Of a stretch of 64,000 nt of DNA, positions 32,581-40,883 are shown piece by piece. This stretch comes from a virus, in the IMG/VR virus record IMGVR_UViG_3300012582_000194, positions 124,001-188,000 of that record. The stretch is one strand, 5' to 3'. The notes below the pieces were generated by a model. That model was not told the DNA's origin and made no database searches. It worked only from the letters and a program-made list of their open reading frames with translations. The translations under genes and the position numbers were made by a program. Position 1 is the stretch's first letter. Each line of letters opens with the position of its first letter.

Positions 32581-32967
32581 ATGAAGTATTTAAAATTATA
32601 CGAAGATTTTTCAGATGAATGGGATGATGAACCAGAAGAAGATGATACTGATGTAGAAACATGTTTTAACTATAATGATGATGAAAAGACTCTTGGTGTA
32701 GATATAAAAAGTCTAAAAGCTTATTTCGAAGAAAAGGGTATTAATATCGTATATTCTATTTTTGATATGACAGATTATGATTATGGTATTCATTGTGAGT
32801 ATGAACTTAAAATATCCATAGAATTTAATAATATAGTAAACTATCTCCCACAAAAACAATCATTAATAGATGACTTTCGAAGATTGCCTTTTGTAGAAAT
32901 CACTGATGGGAATAAGTACTTCTTTATTGTTAAATTTAAAGAAGGTATATTCGTTGAGGAAAATTAA
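32581..32967 (+). CDS. Packaged-type acidic protein
   Basis: 128 residues, MKYLKLYEDF followed by an acidic run (SDEWDDEPEEDDTDVE), then an alpha/beta body. It is the plus-strand member of the MK(Y/H)LK set and follows the hydrolase by 7 nt. Confidence 0.65.
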   Translation: MKYLKLYEDFSDEWDDEPEEDDTDVETCFNYNDDEKTLGVDIKSLKAYFEEKGINIVYSIFDMTDYDYGIHCEYELKISIEFNNIVNYLPQKQSLIDDFRRLPFVEITDGNKYFFIVKFKEGIFVEEN

Positions 32968-33012
32968 AATATAAAATATGAAACATTTAGTAAAAATCAT
33001 ATATTATATGAT

Positions 33013-33360
33013 ATGGATTTTGAAACTAAAAGTAATTCCAATTCTGATAGACTCGAAAAGGAGAGAAAAATAAAAGAAGAATTTAATACATTATTAAAAG
33101 AAAATAAGTTAACTTATATTGATGAATTTATTTATGGTTTTGATAATGAACAATATTCTACTACAACTTACTATTTTAAAAATAATGATGTAGATACTAT
33201 ATTCAAACACATATTATATCACAAAAAAAATAAAGTGATAATTAATTATACAACACTATATGTAATATGGTATTATAATGAAGATTTAGCCTTACGTTTA
33301 AAGACTTTAATGTATAAAATCATAAATCGTAGAAAAATTTGTGATGAATTATCTGTATAA
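33013..33360 (+). CDS. Hypothetical protein with tail variant
   Basis: 115 residues, charged helix first (DRLEKERKIKEEFNTLLKEN), then beta strands, ending NRRKICDELSV, a shifted form of the shared tail. An overlapping frame at 32980 (MKHLVKIIYYM) is probably chance. Confidence 0.55.
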   Translation: MDFETKSNSNSDRLEKERKIKEEFNTLLKENKLTYIDEFIYGFDNEQYSTTTYYFKNNDVDTIFKHILYHKKNKVIINYTTLYVIWYYNEDLALRLKTLMYKIINRRKICDELSV

Positions 33361-33366
33361 TTTAGT

Positions 33367-33438
33367 CTATTGAAATAAATCTAACCTCTGTTCAAAAAAC
33401 GATTTCTGTTCTAATTCTAAATATTCCAACTTACTCAT
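33367..33438 (-). CDS. 23-residue ORF at operon end
   Basis: ATGA overlap with the 33435-33716 stop; sequence MSKLEYLELEQKSFFEQRLD. Possibly real, possibly a decayed gene. Confidence 0.3.
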   Translation of the reverse strand: MSKLEYLELEQKSFFEQRLDLFQ

Positions 33439-33716
33439 TCTATTATACCTTTAATTTTATGTTGTCTAATTATATCCTTAAACTCTTCATTTAAGAATTC
33501 ATATACTTTTGAAGAAGTTTTATTCCATAGTAAACATCTATCATCTTTAAATATCTGAAATCTGGTATTTACTTTTATTTCTGAATCCTCTCTAAACAAT
33601 GGTGAACTTATTATTAAAATAAGATAATCTTTATATCTATACGATATAGCATCCGTATTTTCGGTTCTATAATAAACGAAACCAATAATATTCATAAGCT
33701 TCTTAACATTACTCAT
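33435..33716 (-). CDS. Hypothetical protein with shared tail
   Basis: 93 residues; LMNIIGFVYYRTEN, YRYKDYLILIISS strands, ending IIRQHKIKGIIE. Resembles 30120-30407 and 26063-26383 in its IGF(V/E)xxx start. ATGA overlap with the gene before it. Confidence 0.6.
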   Translation of the reverse strand: MSNVKKLMNIIGFVYYRTENTDAISYRYKDYLILIISSPLFREDSEIKVNTRFQIFKDDRCLLWNKTSSKVYEFLNEEFKDIIRQHKIKGIIE

Positions 33717-33979
33717 ATAAAAGATTCTAATTTTTTACTTCTAATAAAAACTTTTAGTTCATCAAGTGTTAAATATTCTAATTTACTAATATCTTTTATT
33801 TCATATTTAGTAGTATCTTTAACATAATACTCTTTAAGATGGAATAATTTTTTATGAGCTTCGTGAACTTTAGCTATTACAAATTCACGAAAAATATATT
33901 CAACAGTATATCTTTCTATAGCTGCATGTTGTTTAGTTTTTACTTTACTTACTACTAATCCTAAAGATTCTAATCTCAT
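33713..33979 (-). CDS. Hypothetical protein with tail variant
   Basis: 88 residues; RLESLGLVV, YIFREFVIAKVHE, ending FIRSKKLESFI. Paralogue of 30421-30657. First gene of a three-ORF minus-strand unit. Confidence 0.6.
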   Translation of the reverse strand: MRLESLGLVVSKVKTKQHAAIERYTVEYIFREFVIAKVHEAHKKLFHLKEYYVKDTTKYEIKDISKLEYLTLDELKVFIRSKKLESFI

Positions 33980-33984
33980 GTTTA

Positions 33985-34011
33985 ATTATACACTAATATA
34001 AAAAAAAGTTT
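33985..34011 (-). promoter_or_regulatory. Phage-type promoter AAACTTT-N14-TATAAT
   Basis: Minus strand: AAACTTT (34005-34011), TATAAT (33985-33990), 5 nt before the ATG. Confidence 0.7.
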
Positions 34012-34034
34012 GATTTTAAAACATTTAACCATAG

Positions 34035-34056
34035 TTTCCCATAAATGTATGGGAAA
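34035..34056. terminator. Hairpin, possible terminator
   Basis: Perfect 9-bp stem TTTCCCATA / TATGGGAAA with a 4-nt loop between two minus-strand transcription units. No strong T run on either strand, so termination is uncertain. Confidence 0.4.
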
Positions 34057-34111
34057 ATTTAAAGAGGTATATCATATACATGAAAATAGAATGTTGGTGT
34101 TTCATCAATAA

Positions 34112-34654
34112 TCATGACTTTTTACCTGTACCATGAATAGTAAATTTTTCTTCATGTTCTGTACCAGGTGCAACTATAACATCAAAAGTAATGTCTTTAT
34201 TGACTAAGCTTTCTACAGAAGAATTCATCTTTCCAACTTCGGATTCCATGTTTACCATTACTGAACCACCTTCGTTAATTGTTTTAGACTCATTTAGATG
34301 GTTTAAATCTTCTAATGATAATTTACCTTTAAATATGATTTCTTTAGCACCTTTCTTCTTATCAAATGAGTGTTTTTCTAAACCAATACTTTCTAAAAAA
34401 TCTATTATAGGTTCTACTTTCTCTAAAGTAAATCTTGCTGTACCGCTACCATGAAATTCAATACCAAACTTATTGGAAATAATGCTTTTTAATTTAAAAT
34501 TAGGCTTATTGTCAAATGATTGTTCCATAAAAACATCATTACCAAAAATATTAATATGTATCCATATAGGCTCTTGTAAAGTACCCGTTATATCTCTTTT
34601 CCATTGATTTTTTAAGTTATCAATGAAACCTTCGAATGTTTTCATATTTTTCAT
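34112..34654 (-). CDS. Packaged-type protein with T4-like N-terminus
   Basis: 180 residues from the ATG at 34654; 34645 is an alternative. N-terminus MKNMKTFEGFIDNL is close in style to the T4 CTS (MKTYQEFI). Body: alpha/beta with FHGSGTARFTLEKVEPIIDF, then a Ser/Glu-rich linker (LNESKTINEGG) and a beta domain (TFDVIVAPGTEHEEKFTIHG). Function unknown. Confidence 0.65.
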   Translation of the reverse strand: MKNMKTFEGFIDNLKNQWKRDITGTLQEPIWIHINIFGNDVFMEQSFDNKPNFKLKSIISNKFGIEFHGSGTARFTLEKVEPIIDFLESIGLEKHSFDKKKGAKEIIFKGKLSLEDLNHLNESKTINEGGSVMVNMESEVGKMNSSVESLVNKDITFDVIVAPGTEHEEKFTIHGTGKKS

Positions 34655-34671
34655 AGTTATTATCATTTTTC

Positions 34672-34681
34672 TATATATTAG
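34672..34681 (-). promoter_or_regulatory. Late-type decamer CTAATATATA
   Basis: Minus strand, 17 nt before the chosen ATG. Confidence 0.5.
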
Positions 34682-34755
34682 ATATTTTATTGGCATTTTT
34701 AAAACTATTTATTTTCAAAAACATATAAGCATTATTAACCATAATAATTTAAACT

Positions 34756-35124
34756 ATGATAATTACTTTATCTTTCTTTGTCGTTATAACATCATTAATA
34801 GCAATTGCTATTTATATTACTAAACATCAACAAAAAGCTTTTATATTGAAAATATCCAAATATAAAATTGGAGATACCATTAAATTTGGTGATTATAAAT
34901 ATGATGGACATATAGTAAATATAGTCAATATTAAAGAAGGTACATTAAAAAAGTGGTCAGAAACTCATTTTATTGCTATTAGCTCAGATAAAGAATATTA
35001 CAGAACATGGGATAATTTTAAAACAAATGTAAGTTATGAACAGAGAATAACCGAACGCGAAGAAATTAAAATAAAATCAAAATGTTCTGAATATATGTCT
35101 AAAAACAATAAATATATTAATTAA
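34756..35124 (+). CDS. Membrane-anchored protein with SH3-like domain
   Basis: 122 residues; N-terminal helix (about 2-21) then YKIGDTIKFGDYKYDGH, a small barrel-like domain, and a basic tail. Similar architecture to 24858-25250. Confidence 0.6.
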   Translation: MIITLSFFVVITSLIAIAIYITKHQQKAFILKISKYKIGDTIKFGDYKYDGHIVNIVNIKEGTLKKWSETHFIAISSDKEYYRTWDNFKTNVSYEQRITEREEIKIKSKCSEYMSKNNKYIN

Positions 35125-35136
35125 ATTTAGAAATAT

Positions 35137-35406
35137 ATGATTATAGATAATTGGAAAACTGGTGATAAATTTATTGCAAAAATACGTGATGTGGAAGTAG
35201 AAGGTAAAATTTATATTACTGGTGCTCATATATTTCTATGTCAAAATACTTTTCGTGGTATGCCTTCTCCCGATAAATTAGGATATGATGGATCGTGGAT
35301 TATTCATATATCAGATGTTAAATATGATAAAGTACCATATTTAACTAACTTAAAAGTATTCAATACTTTGAATAGAAAAGAAAGAATACAAAATTTATCT
35401 TTATAA
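35137..35406 (+). CDS. Dispersed member of the 10-11 kb paralogue family
   Basis: 89 residues; KTGDKFIAKIRDVEVEGK, IFLCQNTFRG, GYDGSWIIH, ending NRKERIQNLSL. The LCQN and GSW positions match the tandem family at 10038-11250. Follows the membrane protein by 12 nt. Confidence 0.6.
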   Translation: MIIDNWKTGDKFIAKIRDVEVEGKIYITGAHIFLCQNTFRGMPSPDKLGYDGSWIIHISDVKYDKVPYLTNLKVFNTLNRKERIQNLSL

Positions 35407-35410
35407 TTTA

Positions 35411-35437
35411 AAACATTTTGAAAGTCTTGGGTATAAT
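35411..35437 (+). promoter_or_regulatory. Phage-type promoter AAACATT-N14-TATAAT
   Basis: AAACATT 35411-35417, TATAAT 35432-35437, ahead of the polymerase-like gene. Confidence 0.6.
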
Positions 35438-35442
35438 ACACG

Positions 35443-35476
35443 AGATAACTTCAAAAAAACTAAAGATAACTTCAAA
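35443..35476 (+). repeat. Direct repeat AGATAACTTCAAA in mRNA leader
   Basis: Two exact 13-nt copies at 35443-35455 and 35464-35476, period 21 nt. The second abuts the ATG of the polymerase-like gene. Confidence 0.6.
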
Positions 35477-36351
35477 TGAATAAACTACCTAACGACACGT
35501 TAGCTATTATAGCTGATGTTTTTTCCCTGTACAATGTTACAGATGAATCATTCCGATATAAATTGAATGATAAAAATCCAAATAGATTTAGCCTTAATGA
35601 TTGGAATTATTTAACAGATATTCTACTATCAAAATTGTCAACAAATTATCCCGAAGAAAACCCTGCCTATATAGAAAGTATATCTAAAACTATCATTATA
35701 CCAGTAGGGAATCTATCAGTTAAAGAAGCTAGAAAGAAAATAAATGAAGCTAGAAAGAAAATAAACGAAGAACACTTAGAAAGACAACACACAGGATTCT
35801 TCGTGGATATTAATCCTGATTATACTAATACATGGTTTGATAATATTATTAAAATAGAATTAAATCAAGTTATACAAACTATATTGATAGATTACATAGA
35901 TAGAAACACAATATATTTTAATCATATAGACTATGGAGTAATATTTAAAACCATAGTAGAGAATAGAAGTATACTATCTCAAATGAGACCAGAAATTGCA
36001 ATTACTATTAAAGCTTATATCAATTTCTTATATGGTGCATTATCTAATAGAGAATCTATTATTCGCTGTGATGTCTATACAGGAGACATTATTGCTAAAT
36101 TTAATAAGTTCACTCAAACAATATTCGATGATTTTAGACATTATGTTATATACATAGATATCGATACAATATACATGAGAAATTATCATAATGTTGTAAA
36201 TGATATAATAAGAGTATTAACTTCTAAATATGATTTTACATATAATGTTGAAGATGGATATAGTGGTATGTTCTTAGCTAAAAAGAAATTTGTATTATCT
36301 AAAGATGGTGTGGGAGTAAAGGTTAAAGGTATGAAACATTATGAAGGATAA
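35476..36351 (+). CDS. Stand-alone fragment of family B DNA polymerase (palm)
   Basis: 291 residues. IKAYINFLYGALSN (about 178-191) matches the fingers motif KxxxNSxYGALGN of T4/RB69-type PolB. VIYIDIDTIYM (about 229-239) matches the catalytic YGDTDSVY motif with both Asp retained. LAKKKFVLSKDGVGVKVKGM near the end matches the KKRY...KG block. The exonuclease domain is absent and I cannot identify the first palm motif (DxxSLYPS). The order of the three motifs is correct, so homology is convincing, but polymerase activity is doubtful. Confidence 0.75.
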   Translation: MNKLPNDTLAIIADVFSLYNVTDESFRYKLNDKNPNRFSLNDWNYLTDILLSKLSTNYPEENPAYIESISKTIIIPVGNLSVKEARKKINEARKKINEEHLERQHTGFFVDINPDYTNTWFDNIIKIELNQVIQTILIDYIDRNTIYFNHIDYGVIFKTIVENRSILSQMRPEIAITIKAYINFLYGALSNRESIIRCDVYTGDIIAKFNKFTQTIFDDFRHYVIYIDIDTIYMRNYHNVVNDIIRVLTSKYDFTYNVEDGYSGMFLAKKKFVLSKDGVGVKVKGMKHYEG

Positions 36352-36357
36352 TAATTT

Positions 36358-36386
36358 AAAACTTTTTGTAATCGTTTTCATATAAT
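36358..36386 (+). promoter_or_regulatory. Phage-type promoter AAACTTT-N16-TATAAT
   Basis: AAACTTT 36358-36364, TATAAT 36381-36386. The ATG at 36390 is only 3 nt away. Confidence 0.65.
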
Positions 36387-36389
36387 AGT

Positions 36390-36797
36390 ATGATAGAATA
36401 TAAATTTATTATAGTTGGCGGTACGACTGATTGTTTTACAATAGATGTAGAAGATAGTGAAAAATATAATAATAGTATTATATGGAATAAAGCCATTGAA
36501 CATGCGAAAAGAAAGAACCTTCGTATTGGTTCTAGGGGAATGGGAATATATTGTTATGGTTGGGAAAAAGATGGTGAATATGAAGATTCTGGATTTGAAA
36601 AAACAGTTGCCCATTCCTATCAACGAGGAGTAGCATTTAAAATGTTAAAGAATTTAAAAGATCCTATACCATATCTAAAAATGATAGCTGAAGCAGAAGG
36701 TGAGCCTAATAAATTTAATTACTTAATTTTTAATATAATTGGAATGCCTGAATATAAAAAAGTTAAAAGAATTTCCATAATAAATGATATAATATAA
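36390..36797 (+). CDS. Hypothetical protein with tail variant
   Basis: 135 residues; FIIVGGTTDCFTIDVED, AIEHAKRKNLRIGSRGMGIYCYG, ending KVKRISIINDII. No family recognised. First gene of a four-gene unit to 37224. Confidence 0.6.
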   Translation: MIEYKFIIVGGTTDCFTIDVEDSEKYNNSIIWNKAIEHAKRKNLRIGSRGMGIYCYGWEKDGEYEDSGFEKTVAHSYQRGVAFKMLKNLKDPIPYLKMIAEAEGEPNKFNYLIFNIIGMPEYKKVKRISIINDII

Positions 36798-36934
36798 TGT
36801 TGACAAATAAAGAAAAAGAAAAATTCGAACTAATAATTAAAGATAAAACATATCTTAAAAAAATGAATCTTATAAGAAGAATAAAATTCTTTTTTATTTC
36901 TATGTGTTATCGAATATTTAAGAAAAGCTTATAA
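36797..36934 (+). CDS. 45-residue membrane-proximal basic peptide
   Basis: TAATG overlap with the previous stop. Charged N-terminal half, then IKFFFISMCYRIFKKSL, an amphipathic or membrane-associated end. Function unknown. Confidence 0.5.
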   Translation: MLTNKEKEKFELIIKDKTYLKKMNLIRRIKFFFISMCYRIFKKSL

Positions 36935-36939
36935 ATAAT

Positions 36940-37224
36940 ATGAAACCTAAACCATTTAATAAATCAGATAGCATAAGTAATGAAGAACTTACAAAATATG
37001 CTACTAATTTAGTAATGATGCAACTTAAAGATAGTATATCAGAAGATACTTACAATAAATTCTTTGATAAATTTACTATCGAAGTAAATCTATTTTCAGC
37101 TACTACAATAACTATTGTAAATAGAAATACAAATGAAGTATCATTTTGTTTTAATAACATAGGATTATTAATAATAGAAATTAAAAAGCTATTAAGAATA
37201 GATATTATAGAAGATTTATTGTAA
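36940..37224 (+). CDS. Small protein related to 38426/38824, shared tail
   Basis: 94 residues; DTYNKFFDKFTIEVNLF and end LLRIDIIEDLL align with the soluble parts of the two membrane proteins at 38.4-39.2 kb, but no membrane helix is present. Confidence 0.6.
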   Translation: MKPKPFNKSDSISNEELTKYATNLVMMQLKDSISEDTYNKFFDKFTIEVNLFSATTITIVNRNTNEVSFCFNNIGLLIIEIKKLLRIDIIEDLL

Positions 37225-37305
37225 AAAGTTATGCTAACACACTTTCACACCATGCCTATTACACATAATATAAACAGAATTTAAACAATGTAAAATGAAA
37301 TCTAT

Positions 37306-37914
37306 ATGAAGTACATAGCAGCTATTTTAATATTAATTTCAATTAAAGGATTTATCCCTGTGGAAGTATCATGTAGTAAACAGATTCAAACAGATACATC
37401 TCTTTATAAAATATCCTATGTAAAAAAATGTACTTACATATCTATAACTGATGATATGGTTCTAAATGATAGTGTAAGATTTAATAAATTAAAACAAGAA
37501 TATAATAATATAATAATTCAAAAATTTACACCAAACCAAATTAGAAGTATTAAAGAAATATGTATATCCAACTCGGAATCATTTGATTACGAAGGTTCTA
37601 ATTTTGTTGGTTTATGTATAGCAATGAATTATAATAATTCATATATTCTAATAGCTTCTAACGATGATGATCATTTATCTAATTTATTACACGAATGTTG
37701 TCATGCGTTATATTTTGACAATATAGAGTTATTTAATAGTAAATATAAAGATAGATGGGAAAAATTAAATAATCAATTCGTATCCAATTATGCAAAGTGT
37801 TCTATAAAAGAAGATTTTGCCGAAACTGGTGAAACATATCTATGCAAATATAAAATAGTTGGATGCAAAGAGAAGTTAAAATTATTTGAGGAATTCTATA
37901 ATGAAACTAAATGA
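37306..37914 (+). CDS. Secreted zinc metalloprotease-like protein, copy 1
   Basis: 202 residues. N-terminal signal peptide (about 1-22) ending before a Cys (EVSCSKQ), so possibly a lipoprotein. HECCH in NLLHECCHALYF is an HExxH zinc site, and EDFAETG about 45 residues later gives the third ligand, as in gluzincin-like/ATLF-type peptidases. Paralogue at 46199-46837. Predicted to act outside the cytoplasm on an unknown substrate. Confidence 0.75.
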   Translation: MKYIAAILILISIKGFIPVEVSCSKQIQTDTSLYKISYVKKCTYISITDDMVLNDSVRFNKLKQEYNNIIIQKFTPNQIRSIKEICISNSESFDYEGSNFVGLCIAMNYNNSYILIASNDDDHLSNLLHECCHALYFDNIELFNSKYKDRWEKLNNQFVSNYAKCSIKEDFAETGETYLCKYKIVGCKEKLKLFEEFYNETK

Positions 37915-37915
37915 T

Positions 37916-38257
37916 ATGAATAAATTTAAATATTGTATAGAATATCTACAGTCTATATCATATGATGATTTAGTTAATATATCATTTGATTTCTATGAAG
38001 ATGATTCTAATTTTAATAACAAAGGCATTCATTTTGCGGTTGATGTAAAAGATATTAGTAGAATCTATACCGATGAAAATAACATATCTATTTATATGAC
38101 TAATAAAGTATTCCCGTTTTTTGATATAACATCTGTTAAAACAGGAAGATTTGTGTATAACACAAATACTAAAAAAGGTATAGAAGCTAAAATAGATAAT
38201 CTATATGCATATATTAATAAGTATAGAAGAGATAAAATTATAAATGATTTGATATGA
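37916..38257 (+). CDS. Hypothetical protein with shared tail
   Basis: 113 residues from the ATG 1 nt after the protease stop; 37901 is an alternative. Ends YRRDKIINDLI. No family recognised. Confidence 0.55.
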   Translation: MNKFKYCIEYLQSISYDDLVNISFDFYEDDSNFNNKGIHFAVDVKDISRIYTDENNISIYMTNKVFPFFDITSVKTGRFVYNTNTKKGIEAKIDNLYAYINKYRRDKIINDLI

Positions 38258-38424
38258 TGATATTTATTTACATATTAGCAGGGATAGGTTTTCTATCTTT
38301 AATATACTTATTCCTATTTATTGTAATGAGTATAGGTGGAGGTGGAGGTGGTGGAAATAGTAGAAGTAATAGAAGATTTGAATATATTAAAGATAAGTTC
38401 TCAAACTATAACGAAATAGATTAA
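38254..38424 (+). CDS. Small membrane protein with glycine run
   Basis: 56 residues: one long hydrophobic helix (about 3-26), a run of seven Gly, then a basic tail. ATGA overlap with the previous gene. Confidence 0.5.
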   Translation: MMIFIYILAGIGFLSLIYLFLFIVMSIGGGGGGGNSRSNRRFEYIKDKFSNYNEID

Positions 38425-38425
38425 T

Positions 38426-38827
38426 ATGATAGTATTTTTTGGTTGGTTCGGTTTAATTGCTGTTATGGTTGCTTTATTATATATTGTAATATCTAAGTGG
38501 TGTGAATTATTAGATATAAGTATGAACAATAGAAGAACAAGTTTACCTAGTTATAGAATGTCACCTAAAGAAAAAAAAGAGTGGGAACAGAGAATGGAGC
38601 AAATTATTAATAATAATTTAATGAACGAAATTAAAGATAAGTTGTCTTCAAAAGATTATAATAAGTTCTTTAGTAGGTTTACTATAAAAACAGATGATGT
38701 TTTTATTAATATCTATATTGAAGATAATATTACAAAAGAAACATATAATACCATGGATGATTTAGATGTTATATTAAATAAGATTAAAATTAAACTAAGA
38801 AAAGAAACTATTGAAGAATTATTATGA
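38426..38827 (+). CDS. Membrane protein paralogue B1 with shared tail
   Basis: 133 residues; N-terminal helix (GWFGLIAVMVALLYIVI), MNNRRTSLP, KDYNKFFSRFTIK, ending LRKETIEELL. Closely similar to the next gene. Confidence 0.65.
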   Translation: MIVFFGWFGLIAVMVALLYIVISKWCELLDISMNNRRTSLPSYRMSPKEKKEWEQRMEQIINNNLMNEIKDKLSSKDYNKFFSRFTIKTDDVFINIYIEDNITKETYNTMDDLDVILNKIKIKLRKETIEELL

Positions 38828-39216
38828 TAGAAGTTTTAGGTTGGCTAGCTTTAATAGCAGTTATGGTTTTTTTATTATATTTTACAATAACTAAGGGTTG
38901 TGAAATATTAGATATAGATATGAATAATGGAAGAACAAGTTTACCATTATCTTCTAAAGAAATGGCGGAATGGGAAAAGGGGTATATATCAAACCGTATT
39001 AATATAGCGACAGAACAAATTAAAAATAAGATGTCTGTAGAGAATTATAATAAGTTCTCTAATAGATTTACAATAAAAGCAAATATAGCATATACATTCA
39101 TTGAAGATAATATTACAAAAGATGCTTATTCCCCTACAACTTCTATAGGCTTAGATGAAACATTAAACATCATTAAAATTAAACTAAGGAAAGAAACTAT
39201 TGAAGAATTATTATGA
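38824..39216 (+). CDS. Membrane protein paralogue B2 with shared tail
   Basis: 130 residues; helix GWLALIAVMVFLLYFTI, MNNGRTSLP, ENYNKFSNRFTIK, ending LRKETIEELL, identical to B1. Tandem duplication with ATGA overlap. Confidence 0.65.
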   Translation: MIEVLGWLALIAVMVFLLYFTITKGCEILDIDMNNGRTSLPLSSKEMAEWEKGYISNRINIATEQIKNKMSVENYNKFSNRFTIKANIAYTFIEDNITKDAYSPTTSIGLDETLNIIKIKLRKETIEELL

Positions 39217-39641
39217 AAAAGAATTACAAAGATATTCTCAATAATCATAAGATTATGAGGGAAAAACAAAATGATACATTTACTGAGTTTTGTTTAAAAC
39301 TTAATAAGAATGTAGTAGATTGTAAATCGAGAAGTAATAAAATATCCGATATACTATCAGAGGATGAACATAATACAGAAACAATAAAAGTGTGTTTAGA
39401 TATTTTTATTGGGGGTTATTTATTCGAAGATTTTATTCCAAATTATACAAAATGTGGCATAGATAACGAAGTTGGTAAAAGTACCTATAAAATAGGTTAT
39501 TATATATTAGACGATTATATAAATGTTGAATTATATATTGACATATTTAAACGAACAGATATTCATAATTATGATATTATTAATGAAAATGGAATAACAT
39601 CAACATTTGATATAATTAATGAAGAATTAAGATCTATGTGA
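39213..39641 (+). CDS. Hypothetical protein
   Basis: 142 residues, soluble, last gene of the operon. Beta-rich second half; ends FDIINEELRSM. Overlaps the convergent gene by 15 nt. Confidence 0.55.
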   Translation: MKKNYKDILNNHKIMREKQNDTFTEFCLKLNKNVVDCKSRSNKISDILSEDEHNTETIKVCLDIFIGGYLFEDFIPNYTKCGIDNEVGKSTYKIGYYILDDYINVELYIDIFKRTDIHNYDIINENGITSTFDIINEELRSM

Positions 39642-39959
39642 TAAATCGAATATTGCATGTTTAATTCCTCCTTCTACCGCTTCTGTGTAAGAAGGATATC
39701 CACCTTTATGATCATTTTTTGTAATGATACCATTACTCATTGTATCTTTAAAAACATAAAAATAATTTATTTTACCATCGCTATAAGTGGAAACTACACT
39801 AATAGTTAATCTATATTGATCTGAAATATACGTTAATTGTTCTATTAAAGACATAGTCGATAATTTCTCTTTTAATTGTTCAATTTTAAATTCGTGAGAT
39901 TTATCATTATCAAAGAGATTATCAAATGCTTTATTTTCAAATTTTTTAATATGTTTCAT
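39627..39959 (-). CDS. Packaged-type small protein
   Basis: 110 residues, MKHIKKFENKAFDNL, then a compact beta domain (YRLTISVVSTYSDGKINYFYVF). Function unknown. Confidence 0.6.
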   Translation of the reverse strand: MKHIKKFENKAFDNLFDNDKSHEFKIEQLKEKLSTMSLIEQLTYISDQYRLTISVVSTYSDGKINYFYVFKDTMSNGIITKNDHKGGYPSYTEAVEGGIKHAIFDLSHRS

Positions 39960-39979
39960 AAAATATATAAATTTTATTA

Positions 39980-39989
39980 TATATATTAA
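39980..39989 (-). promoter_or_regulatory. Late-type decamer TTAATATATA
   Basis: Minus strand, 20 nt before the ATG at 39959; overlaps the stop of 39986-40189. Confidence 0.5.
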
Positions 39990-40189
39990 CTATCTTTTAC
40001 AGAATTTTCACACCACGTTTTAAAATCATCTACAGCATTAGCAGAACCAATTCCTATCTCTTTATAATAAAGTAGATTGCTCATATTATCAGCCTTCTTA
40101 AATTTGTTAGGTATAGGATTCCATGAATATGGTGAGTTTAATGCTAAAACCTCTTCGTGTGAATCGTTAAATTTTTTCAAATGCTTCAT
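39986..40189 (-). CDS. Packaged-type small protein
   Basis: 67 residues, MKHLKKFNDSHEEVLAL, otherwise without features. An ATTATATATA variant box lies at 40194-40203. Confidence 0.55.
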   Translation of the reverse strand: MKHLKKFNDSHEEVLALNSPYSWNPIPNKFKKADNMSNLLYYKEIGIGSANAVDDFKTWCENSVKDS

Positions 40190-40263
40190 AACTTATATAT
40201 AATTTTTTAACTATAAAAATTATATTCATAAAATAACACCTAAATTGTATGTAAAGTTTTTTG

Positions 40264-40336
40264 AGCAGGAGAAATGGACTTGAACCAATATATTAATACA
40301 GGATTGTATTACATTTTACTTTAAACTATCTCCGCT
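40264..40336 (-). tRNA. Decayed tRNA, probably from tRNA-Gly(TCC)
   Basis: 73 nt with tRNA layout: D region ATAGTTTAAAGTAAAAT, anticodon stem TAATA/TATTA, T loop TTCAAGT. But the acceptor has mismatches at positions 1-2, the anticodon loop has 8 nt (CAATCCTG, no proper U33) and the T stem has a mismatch. Backbone resembles tRNA-Gly. Probably non-functional. Confidence 0.5.
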
Positions 40337-40469
40337 TGTTTATATTGTATTTAAAAAATAAAATTAGTTTTAATTTAGTTGATTGTTATATTCTTAAAAT
40401 ATTTTTACTTATCGTTCTAAGGTAGAGCCTCTTTTTTATCTGAAGAATAGATAATCTACTATATAATGA

Positions 40470-40841
40470 ATGGAAACAGTAATACTACCCGTAAAAGTTG
40501 TAGCTAATAACACAATAGTTAATGAGTTTAAAATCTTATATACATCTAATCTATTAATAGCGCACGACTTATACATTCATTTTAATTTCAATGATTATCA
40601 CCAAGTAAAAAAGGATATTTTAAATATTCTAAATTATAACCCAGTTGGCGCATATTTCGGTGATTGTAGTGTGAGCTATCTAATTAAACAAACCACCACA
40701 AAAGACATACACGAATATAACACATTATCAATTTTAATATTAGAATCAGTAGATGTAAGATTCTATACTGATGAATCATATGAAAAATGGTCAAGTAAGT
40801 ATAAAACTTTTAAAAGAAAGAATTTTATAGATAACTTTTAA
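40470..40841 (+). CDS. Hypothetical protein with tail variant
   Basis: 123 residues, beta-rich, ending TFKRKNFIDNF. No family recognised. The leader contains TATAAT at 40462-40467 but no clear upstream box. Confidence 0.55.
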   Translation: METVILPVKVVANNTIVNEFKILYTSNLLIAHDLYIHFNFNDYHQVKKDILNILNYNPVGAYFGDCSVSYLIKQTTTKDIHEYNTLSILILESVDVRFYTDESYEKWSSKYKTFKRKNFIDNF

Positions 40842-40846
40842 ATTTA

Positions 40847-40878
40847 TTTGTATATTTCATTTTTTATTGCTATATTTG
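40847..40878 (+). promoter_or_regulatory. Host-type promoter
   Basis: TTTG (40847-40850), 20 nt, TATATTTG (40871-40878); ATG at 40884. Confidence 0.75.
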
Positions 40879-40883
40879 TAGGT

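Noticed and set aside
32980-33075. Frame starting MKHLVKIIYYM as a targeting-peptide gene
   Set aside because: Only ~31 codons, overlaps a better gene at 33013, and lacks the Phe-Glu core.
34623-34823. Plus-strand hydrophobic frame over the 34.7-kb intergenic gap
   Set aside because: It overlaps the start of a supported minus-strand gene and of 34756-35124 and has no promoter.
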